A stretch of DNA of 64,000 nucleotides from Roseomonas sp. GC11 (GTDB lineage: Bacteria > Pseudomonadota > Alphaproteobacteria > Acetobacterales > Acetobacteraceae): assembly GCF_024437745.1 (NCBI RefSeq), contig NZ_JANFNY010000020.1:1-64000 (forward strand), read 5' to 3'. Shown piece by piece: positions 58,288 to 64,000 of the stretch. The notes beneath the pieces are model-generated. The model ran no database searches. It was given only the letters and a program-made list of their open reading frames with translations, and was not told the DNA's origin. Position numbers and translations under genes: made by a program. Position 1 is the stretch's first letter, and each line of letters begins with the position of its first letter.

Positions 58288-59808
58288 TCAGCGGTCGGGG
58301 CTGTAGCCGAAGCCGGCGGGCGGGTTGGCGGCCGTCTCCACCCAGACGCTCTTGGTCTGGGTATAGGCCATCAGCGCCTCCCGCCCCGAGGAGCGGCCGA
58401 AGCCGCTGCGGCCGAAGCCGCCAAAGGGGGACATAACGCTGATCGTCTTGTAGCCATTGATCCAGAAGGTGCCGGCGCGCACCGCCGCCGCCACGCGATG
58501 GGCGCGGCCGACATCGCGCGTCCACACCGCCCCGGCCAACCCGTAGGGCGTGGCGTTGGCCAGCGCGATGGCCTCTTCCTCGTCGCGGAAGGACAGGGCC
58601 GTCACCACCGGGCCGAAGACCTCTTCCTGGGCGATCTCCGCCTCGGCGCCGACGCCGTCGACGATGGTGGGCGCGTAGAAAAAGCCGCCCGTGGCGCGCA
58701 GCGGCTCCGGGCAGGCGCCGCCGGCGGCCAGCACCGCGCCGCCCCGCACCGCCGCCTGCACCAGGCCGTCGATGCGCTCCCACTGGCGGCGGTTGTTGAT
58801 GGGGCCGATCTGCGTCGCCGGGTCCTGCGGGGCGCCGACGGGGATGCGGCGCGCGGCCTCGGCCAGGCGCTCCAGCAGGCGGGGGCGCAGCGCCTCCTGC
58901 ACCAGCAGGCGGGAGCCGGCCACGCAGCTTTGCCCGGCGCCGGAGAAGATGGCGGCCTGCGCGCCGAGAAGGGCGCGGTCCAGATCGGCATCGTCAAAGA
59001 CGATATTCGCCGACTTGCCGCCGAGTTCGAGGATGCAGGGCACGATGTTGCGCGCTGCCTGGGCGGCGATGGCCGCGCCCGTGGCGGCGGAGCCGACGAA
59101 GACCACCAGCCGCGTCTCGGCATGGCCCACGGCGGCGGCCCCCGTGGTGGCGCCGGCGCCTGCCAGCACATTGACCAGCCCGCGCGGCAGCCCCGCCTTC
59201 TCCGCCAGCGCGCCCAGCGCCAGGGAGGTGAGGGGCGTCAGCTCGGAGGGCTTCAGCACCACCGCATTGCCGGCGCAGATGGCGGGCGCGATCTGCCAGC
59301 CGGCGGTGAAGATGGGCGCATTCCAGGGGGTGATCTGCACCACCGTGCCGTAGGGCTCGGGGCGGGTGTAGTTCAGGTGGCTGGTGGGGACGGGGATGAC
59401 ATCGCCATGCAGCTTGTCCGCCCAGCCGGCATAGTATTCGAACATCTCCGCCACCTTGGCGACCTCCACCCGCGTGTCACGGATGGGCTTGCCGGCGGAG
59501 AGGCTTTCGAGGGCGGCGAGGTCCTCGGCGGCGGCGCGCACCGCCTGCCCCACCGCCCACATGGCGCGGCCGCGGGCGGAGGCGCTCAGCCCCAGCCAGG
59601 CGCGTTGCCCGCTGCGGGCGGCCTGCATGGCGGCCCCGACCACCGGCGCGCCGGCATCGGCATAACTGAGAAAAACCTGCCCATTGGCGGGGTTCACGAG
59701 ATCCAGCGCGGCGCCGGTGCCGGGCAGGATCTCGCCCCCCACCCAGCTCCCCACGGCACCGCCCGGCAGCAGGCGGGCGATCAGCTCTTCCAGCTTGGGC
59801 GTGCTCAT
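58288..59808 (-). CDS. NAD(P)-dependent aldehyde dehydrogenase
   Basis: 506 residues. Aldehyde dehydrogenase superfamily with all key residues: N163 (PWNAP), E261 (LELGGKS) and catalytic C295 (GAGQSCVAGSR). The cofactor region VVFVGSAATGAAIAAQAARN and the C-terminal PFGGFGRSGFGRSSGREALM are intact. Substrate cannot be read from sequence; betaine-aldehyde- or semialdehyde-type enzymes are candidates. It overlaps the upstream dehydrogenase gene by 4 bases, so both enzymes likely act in one pathway. Confidence 0.93.
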   Translation of the reverse strand: MSTPKLEELIARLLPGGAVGSWVGGEILPGTGAALDLVNPANGQVFLSYADAGAPVVGAAMQAARSGQRAWLGLSASARGRAMWAVGQAVRAAAEDLAALESLSAGKPIRDTRVEVAKVAEMFEYYAGWADKLHGDVIPVPTSHLNYTRPEPYGTVVQITPWNAPIFTAGWQIAPAICAGNAVVLKPSELTPLTSLALGALAEKAGLPRGLVNVLAGAGATTGAAAVGHAETRLVVFVGSAATGAAIAAQAARNIVPCILELGGKSANIVFDDADLDRALLGAQAAIFSGAGQSCVAGSRLLVQEALRPRLLERLAEAARRIPVGAPQDPATQIGPINNRRQWERIDGLVQAAVRGGAVLAAGGACPEPLRATGGFFYAPTIVDGVGAEAEIAQEEVFGPVVTALSFRDEEEAIALANATPYGLAGAVWTRDVGRAHRVAAAVRAGTFWINGYKTISVMSPFGGFGRSGFGRSSGREALMAYTQTKSVWVETAANPPAGFGYSPDR

Positions 59809-60689
59809 GCGGCAGTCTCCGGGCGGCGGTAATCGGCCATGCGGGTGAAGTCGTCGGTGTCGGCGATGCGGGGGCGGGCTTCCTCCCAGAGGCGCGCGGC
59901 ATGGGCGCAGAGGGGGAGGTCCAGCCCGCTCTCGGCGGCGAGGGCGATGGCAAGGTTCACATCCTTGCGCATCAGCCCGGCGGAGAAGCCGCTGTCGAAG
60001 CTGCCCGGCACGATCCAGCGCGGCATCATCACCTCGCTGATGGCGCTGCGGCCCGTGGCGGCGTTGACGACGCCGAGGGCGGCCTCGGCGGGCAGGCCGG
60101 CGGCCTCGGCCAGGCGCATGGCCTCGCCGGTGGTGACGAGGTGGGCGGCCACCAGCATGTTGTTCACCAGCTTGGCGATGTTGCCCGCGCCCGAGGGGCC
60201 GACATGCACCGCCCTGGCCGAAAGGGCATCCAGCACGGGCCGCACCGCCTCAAGGTCGGCCGCCTCACCGCCGATCATCATGGTGAGGCTGCCGGAGGCG
60301 GCGCCGGAAGGCCCGCCGCTCACCGGGGCGTCGAGCAGGGCGTGGCCGGCGGCGGCCAGGGTGGCGGCGAGGCGGCGGGTGGTGCCGGGGTCGGAGGTGG
60401 AGGTGTCGATCACCACCACCTTGCGGTCCTGGCGGGCGAGGAGGCCGCCGGGGGCGGTGGCCACGGCCTCGACATCGCGGGCGTAGGGCAGGGAGAAGAC
60501 CAGCGCGTCCGCCTGATGCAGCAGGGTGGCGAGGTCGGGGGCGAAGGTGATGCCGGCGGCCTCGGCCGGGGCGCGGCGGCTCTCGCTGATATCGTGGCCG
60601 AGCACGGCGAAGCCGGCGCGGACCAGGCTGGCGGCCATGCCGAGGCCCATCTGCCCCAGCCCGACCACGCCGAGGGTGCGCAGTTCCAT
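59805..60689 (-). CDS. 3-hydroxyisobutyrate-dehydrogenase-like oxidoreductase
   Basis: 294 residues from the ATG at 60689. Beta-hydroxyacid dehydrogenase family: the dinucleotide motif VVGLGQMGLGMAASLVRAGF, substrate-binding DAPVSGGPSGAASGSLTMMI and the catalytic lysine in NIAKLVNNMLVAAHLVTTGE. Oxidises a short hydroxyacid to a semialdehyde, which the next enzyme could oxidise further. Divergent from the lrp-type regulator. Confidence 0.92.
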   Translation of the reverse strand: MELRTLGVVGLGQMGLGMAASLVRAGFAVLGHDISESRRAPAEAAGITFAPDLATLLHQADALVFSLPYARDVEAVATAPGGLLARQDRKVVVIDTSTSDPGTTRRLAATLAAAGHALLDAPVSGGPSGAASGSLTMMIGGEAADLEAVRPVLDALSARAVHVGPSGAGNIAKLVNNMLVAAHLVTTGEAMRLAEAAGLPAEAALGVVNAATGRSAISEVMMPRWIVPGSFDSGFSAGLMRKDVNLAIALAAESGLDLPLCAHAARLWEEARPRIADTDDFTRMADYRRPETAA

Positions 60690-60810
60690 CGGGTGTTGTC
60701 TCCCTGTCTCGCGCGCAGGCTGGTGCGGACGGAGCGTTGCCACAAGCCGCGAAGCCAGGAACAGAGCGTTGCCCTGCCGGCAACGCCAACCGACAGAAAA
60801 AAGAAGGGGG

Positions 60811-60834
60811 CGCGGGGGAATTCCTTCCCCCGCG
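60811..60834 (+). terminator. Terminator-like hairpin in the leader of the Lrp regulator gene
   Basis: CGCGGGGGAA and TTCCCCCGCG arms with a TTCC loop followed by TCGTTTTG, ending 26 bases before the regulator ATG in a divergent promoter region. It could attenuate transcription of the regulator or be a mobile-type repeat. Confidence 0.5.
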
Positions 60835-60859
60835 TCGTTTTGTCAGTTATTTTCTCTGC

Positions 60860-61336
60860 ATGGATACGCTTGATTCCGCCATTCTGCGCCTCATTCAATC
60901 CGATAACCGCCAATCCGCCGCCGATCTCGGGCAGGCGGTGGGCCTGTCCGTTTCGGCGGCGGGGGAGCGTGTGCGGCGGCTGAATGCGGCGGGGGTGGTG
61001 CGGGCGAACCGTGCGGTGGTGGAGCCGCGCGCGGTGGGTCTGGGCCTTTGCGCCTTCCTGTTCATCGACCTGGAGCCGCGCTGCGACGAGGTGGCCTTCG
61101 CCGCGGCCGTGGCCGCGCTGCCGGAGGTGCAGGAGGCGCACCACATCACCGGCCCGCATTCCTGGCTGCTGAAGCTGCGGGTGGCGGATACGGCGGCGTT
61201 GCAGGCGCTGCTGGTCGGGCGGATCAAGGCGCTGCCCGGGGTGATGCGGAGCGAGACGCTGGTGGTGCTGGACACCGCCAAGGAGACGACGGAGCTGGCC
61301 CTGCCGCCCGCCCCGCAGGGAGACGCTGTGCGATGA
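60860..61336 (+). CDS. Lrp/AsnC-family transcriptional regulator
   Basis: 158 residues. N-terminal helix-turn-helix (DTLDSAILRLIQSDNRQSAA, DLGQAVGLSVSAAGERVRRL) and a C-terminal RAM ligand-sensing domain (GLGLCAFLFIDLEPRCDEVA, HHITGPHSWLLKLRVADTAA). It probably controls the divergent dehydrogenase pair in response to an amino acid or related compound. Overlaps the next gene by 4 bases. Confidence 0.94.
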   Translation: MDTLDSAILRLIQSDNRQSAADLGQAVGLSVSAAGERVRRLNAAGVVRANRAVVEPRAVGLGLCAFLFIDLEPRCDEVAFAAAVAALPEVQEAHHITGPHSWLLKLRVADTAALQALLVGRIKALPGVMRSETLVVLDTAKETTELALPPAPQGDAVR

Positions 61337-61770
61337 CTCTTCTTTTCGCTGATGACGCGGCGCTGGACGCGCTGGGCGAGCGCTTCCTGGCGCGCAGCCT
61401 GCCGAAGCCGGAGTGGACGCATGCGGCGCATCTGGCGGTGGCCGCGTGGCTGCTGCTGCGTCGGCCCGAGATCGACGCGGCGCGGGAGATGCCGGGGCTG
61501 ATCCGCGCCTATAACGAGGCGACGGGCGTGCCCAATTCCGACACGCGCGGCTACCACGAGACGCTGACGCTGGCCTGGCTGCGCGGGGTGGGGGCTTTCC
61601 TGGAGGCCATGCCGCCGGGCCTTGCGGCGCATGCGGCGGTGAATGCGCTGCTGGCCTCGCCGCTGGCGGAGAAGCGGTCGCCGCTCGCCTACTGGTCGGA
61701 GGGGCTGTTGTTCTCGCCTGCCGCGCGGCGGGGCTGGGTGGTGCCGGACCTGGCGCCGCTGCCCTTCTGA
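61333..61770 (+). CDS. Hypothetical protein
   Basis: 145 residues, unrecognised in function. It looks like a compact helical protein (LGERFLARSLPKPEWTHAAH, LAVAAWLLLRRPEIDAAREM, AYNEATGVPNSDTRGYHETL), with conserved-looking His residues in WTHAAH and GYHET that could bind a metal. It is coupled to the lrp-type regulator. Confidence 0.7.
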   Translation: MTLLFADDAALDALGERFLARSLPKPEWTHAAHLAVAAWLLLRRPEIDAAREMPGLIRAYNEATGVPNSDTRGYHETLTLAWLRGVGAFLEAMPPGLAAHAAVNALLASPLAEKRSPLAYWSEGLLFSPAARRGWVVPDLAPLPF

Positions 61771-61778
61771 GGGGACAG

Positions 61779-61792
61779 TTCTGACGTCAGAA
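61779..61792. promoter_or_regulatory. parS: Candidate parS site 3 (TTCTGACGTCAGAA)
   Basis: Perfect 14-base palindrome followed by GT, 9 bases after the stop of the preceding gene. Confidence 0.55.
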
Positions 61793-61823
61793 GTCGGGGC
61801 GCCGGGGGGAGATGCGCCGGATG

Positions 61824-61837
61824 TTCTGACGTCAGAA
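61824..61837. promoter_or_regulatory. parS: Candidate parS site 4 (TTCTGACGTCAGAA)
   Basis: Perfect 14-base palindrome followed by GT, 45 bases from site 3. Confidence 0.55.
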
Positions 61838-62116
61838 GTTGGGGCCGTGGGAAAGCTGGCCGGAACGCGGGCGGGGCCGCCCGCCTCACATCCGGTGGGG
61901 CACCCGGTGAGGCGAGGCGGCGTGGGCGCCGGCACAGAACGGGTCGGGCCTGGGGACGCGGCAGGACCCGCCTGGAAGATGGCGGCGCCAGGAAGGTAGC
62001 AGTCCGATGTTCCTGGCGCCGCCCCCCTTTCCCCATCACGGTTGCCGCCAATGAGGGGAATTGCAGCTGGTGGCCGCCGCCGTGGGAGACGGGGCGGCCA
62101 CCGGCTATTCGTGTGA

Positions 62117-62974
62117 TCAGATGTAGCGATACAGGGTCTGGATCATGGTGGACTGGTTCTGCGCCGTGATCCCGAGCACCTGGGTCGCCAGCTGCTGCTG
62201 CGTCTGCAGCGCGGTGAGGCGGGCCGAGGCCTCGTCCATGTCGGTGTCGACGAGCGCCGAGAGCGCGTTGCTCAGGTTGTCGTTCACCGCCTCGCGGAAG
62301 TCGATCATGTTGTCGAGCTGCTTGGAGGTGTTGCCGTAGAAGCCGGCGGCACCCTTCAGCTCCGCGACGACATTGGTGAGGGCCGAGCTCAGCGAGGCAT
62401 AGGTCGTGGTGGTGGCCAGCGCGCCCCAGGTGGTGGCCAGCGAGGCATAGGCGGTGGTGCCGCCCGTCACGTTGGTGGCTTCCAGGGTGAGCGTGACGGC
62501 GGTGCCCGAGGAGTCGGTGCCGACGGTGATCGTCTCGTCCGCGCCGCCCGTGCCGATCAGGTCAATGCCCTCGAAGGAGGCGTTGGTCAGCACGGTCGTG
62601 ATCTGGGCCATGGCGTCTTCCAGGCCCGCGACCGAGGTGGCGGAGAGCGTCGTCGCGTTGCTGTCGAGGTCCTGGTAGGACAGGATGGACGACTTCAGGT
62701 CGTTGATCATGTCGACCGCGGTCTCGATGGCCGCGGAGACGGCGGAGACGGCGCCCACGGCCGTGCTCATGCCGGCGATGTAGTTCTTGTTGACTGCGAT
62801 CGCCGCTTCCATCGACTTGGAGAGCGCCCACACACCACCATCATCCTTGGCCGTCGCGACGCGCTTGCCGGAGGAGATCTGCTTCTGGGTCGTGGTGATG
62901 TCGCTGTTCAGCGAGCGGATGCTCTGCAGGGTGGAGACGGTCGAGGTGGAGATACCGGAGACGGAGCTGAGCAT
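62117..62974 (-). CDS. Second flagellin, short form
   Basis: 285 residues. Flagellin N-terminus (TQKQISSGKRVATAKDDGGV, WALSKSMEAAIAVNKNYIAG) and C-terminus (LSALVDTDMDEASARLTALQ, then TQQQLATQVLGITAQNQSTM) are intact. The variable part is only about 80 residues, rich in Thr and Ala. It is clearly diverged from the 605-residue flagellin and transcribed separately. It may be a minor or condition-specific filament subunit. Confidence 0.95.
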   Translation of the reverse strand: MLSSVSGISTSTVSTLQSIRSLNSDITTTQKQISSGKRVATAKDDGGVWALSKSMEAAIAVNKNYIAGMSTAVGAVSAVSAAIETAVDMINDLKSSILSYQDLDSNATTLSATSVAGLEDAMAQITTVLTNASFEGIDLIGTGGADETITVGTDSSGTAVTLTLEATNVTGGTTAYASLATTWGALATTTTYASLSSALTNVVAELKGAAGFYGNTSKQLDNMIDFREAVNDNLSNALSALVDTDMDEASARLTALQTQQQLATQVLGITAQNQSTMIQTLYRYI

Positions 62975-63040
62975 GGGTGTGCTTCCTTTGGCGGCATATC
63001 AAGAAAGGGGTGTGGGTTCGCGGAGCAGAATCCCCCTCAA

Positions 63041-63054
63041 TCTCAAAATTGAGA
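63041..63054. promoter_or_regulatory. TCTCAAAATTGAGA palindrome before flagellin 2
   Basis: Perfect 14-base palindrome 67 bases upstream of the flagellin ATG. Related to the palindromes at 11398 and 63281. Confidence 0.5.
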
Positions 63055-63280
63055 TGGGTCTGCTATCAGCAAAGGCCAGAGGAAAGGGTTTTCCTGGCCA
63101 ATACTGTCCGGTTTTTGCCGGGGCGATTTAAAGGAGAATGGTGAGGACTAGTGAGAAGGCCGGATGCTCATCGGGTGGCATCGCGTCTTCTGGGCTTTTT
63201 TGTCCTCGGGTCTTCCTGGGGTGATTTTTGCCGTCGATGGAGAATTTTTCCAAGCGGAAAGCGATTTTGCTGGCGCCTCA

Positions 63281-63295
63281 TCTCAAAAAATGAGA
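63281..63295. promoter_or_regulatory. TCTCAAAAAATGAGA palindrome
   Basis: Second copy of the palindrome type in this gap, about 270 bases before the TPR gene and 307 before flagellin 2. Confidence 0.45.
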
Positions 63296-63566
63296 CAAGT
63301 TTGATGGGTATATTCCTGAGGAACCAAGAAAAGACTGATTTTCGACTTCGTTAACCATCACCAAAAAGAAAATGGCGGTTTTGCCCGCGCCTCTCCCTGG
63401 AGGCCCGCCCCCCGGCCCACCCCCCCCTGGCTGGCCCCGTTCCCCCTCCTCATCACCCGGCAACCCTTGGGCCTTTATCCTGAGGCGGGCCCGTGCCGCC
63501 GCGATGCGGCCGCCCTCCACGCGCCCCGGCCCCGCCGGCCGCGCCCAGCAGGAAAGATTCCGCGCC

Positions 63567-64000
63567 ATGACGCATCAGGACGCCGCGCCTCTCATCCAGG
63601 GGATTTTGACCTCCGCCCTGCAGCACCATGAGGCCGGACGCCTGACCGAGGCGCGGCTGCTCTACCGCAACATCCTCTCCGTGGTGCCAGAGCATGGCGA
63701 GGCGCTGCACCTGCTCGGCCTCGTCCACAGCCAGCAGGGGCAGCTCACCGAGGCCGAGGCGCTGATCCGCCGCGCCATCACCGCCGAGCCGGCGGCCGCG
63801 CTCTACCACGCCAATCTCGGCCTTACCCTGCGCGCCCAGGGCCGCATGGCGGAGGCCGAGGCCAGCCTGCGCGCCGCCATCGCCGCCGATCCGGGCAGCA
63901 TCGAGGGCATCACCAATCTCGGCATCGTCCTGCAGGAAACCGGCCGCCCGGCCGAGGCGGCGGAGTGCTACCGCCAGGCCCTCGCCATCCGCCCCGACCT
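63567..64000 (+). CDS. TPR-repeat protein (N-terminal part only)
   Basis: The first 144 or so residues are in the window; the gene runs off the end. Tetratricopeptide repeats start at about residue 14 (ALQHHEAGRLTEARLLYRNI, ALHLLGLVHSQQGQLTEAEA, ALYHANLGLTLRAQGRMAEA). It resembles the TPR part of the protein at 20661, so a C-terminal glycosyltransferase domain may follow. An AGGAAAG ribosome-binding site precedes the ATG. Confidence 0.85.
   Translation, partial: MTHQDAAPLIQGILTSALQHHEAGRLTEARLLYRNILSVVPEHGEALHLLGLVHSQQGQLTEAEALIRRAITAEPAAALYHANLGLTLRAQGRMAEAEASLRAAIAADPGSIEGITNLGIVLQETGRPAEAAECYRQALAIRPD

Larger units (their letters stand above)
61771..62116. other. Intergenic region with two parS-like palindromes
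   Basis: About 345 bases between convergent genes. It holds two TTCTGACGTCAGAA palindromes and GC-rich sequence; no gene was supported. Confidence 0.5.
62975..63566. other. Divergent intergenic region between flagellin 2 and a TPR gene
   Basis: About 590 bases, AT-richer than its surroundings, with TCTCA/TGAGA palindromes at 63041 and 63281. No gene was supported. Confidence 0.5.

Noticed and set aside
1-64000. tRNA or rRNA genes
   Set aside because: No cloverleaf-type or rRNA-like sequence was recognised on either strand by eye; a dedicated search would be needed to exclude a tRNA completely.

Overview
The window is a very GC-rich alphaproteobacterial sequence. FlaF and FlbT beside the flagellin, a DUF4170-type small protein and an RPA-type plasmid initiator point to Rhodospirillales, most plausibly an Acetobacteraceae member such as a Roseomonas-like bacterium. 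That placement is inferred from gene content only. The sequence reads as part of an extrachromosomal replicon (large plasmid or chromid) whose main cargo is a flagellar system: a replication initiator with an iteron origin (46.8-48.3 kb) and a parAB locus (51.1-53.0 kb) lie inside an otherwise continuous motility region.

Layout. 0-11 kb: end of fliF, then fliH, fliN, fliP, an FlhB-tail-like small gene, fliG, an unknown gene, motB, flgE, flgK, flgL, an unknown gene and flgI. 11-20 kb: mostly unknown genes, a trypsin-like protease, fliJ (apparently with an ATC start), a large protein with a duplicated ParB-like module, a protein resembling a catalytically dead tyrosine recombinase, and a bactofilin. 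19.9-30.4 kb: a FlgJ-like rod protein, a FlgN-like chaperone, a TPR/glycosyltransferase, the major flagellin, flaF, flbT, a FlaG-like gene, a DUF1217 gene, a second glycosyltransferase and a methyltransferase, which together look like a filament and flagellin-glycosylation block. 30.5-38.9 kb: fliI on the minus strand, divergent from flgB-flgC-fliE-fliQ-flhA-fliR-flhB, then fliL and flgD. 38.9-41.6 kb: fliK, cheZ and cheY on the minus strand. 41.7-44.3 kb: three unrecognised genes. 44.4-46.5 kb: minC-minD-minE and a small XRE regulator.

46.8-53 kb is the maintenance region: the RPA-family initiator, iterons at exact 22-bp spacing with a DnaA box and an AT-rich stretch, several small genes, a WGR-domain gene and parAB. 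A palindrome containing TTCTGACGTCAGAA lies just upstream of parA and recurs at 56.85, 61.78 and 61.82 kb, so it is a candidate centromere (parS) site. 53-64 kb is accessory: a TnpB-only IS605-type element carrying a tnpA remnant, an orphan gas-vesicle gvpA, a helix-hairpin-helix protein, a tandem pair of small exported proteins, an aldehyde dehydrogenase / 3-hydroxyisobutyrate-dehydrogenase-like pair with a divergent Lrp regulator, a second short flagellin, and the start of another TPR protein.

A short element, TGCGAAAAA preceded by T-rich sequence, recurs in intergenic regions, mostly in the sense direction about 40-85 bases upstream of genes, including motB, fliJ, the flgJ-like gene, flgB, fliL, cheY and minC. 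It is the strongest unexplained signal and may be a promoter or operator motif shared across this replicon. Several hairpin families recur between genes. No rRNA, tRNA or CRISPR array was seen. fliM, motA, flgA, flgF, flgG, flgH and fliD are not in the window.
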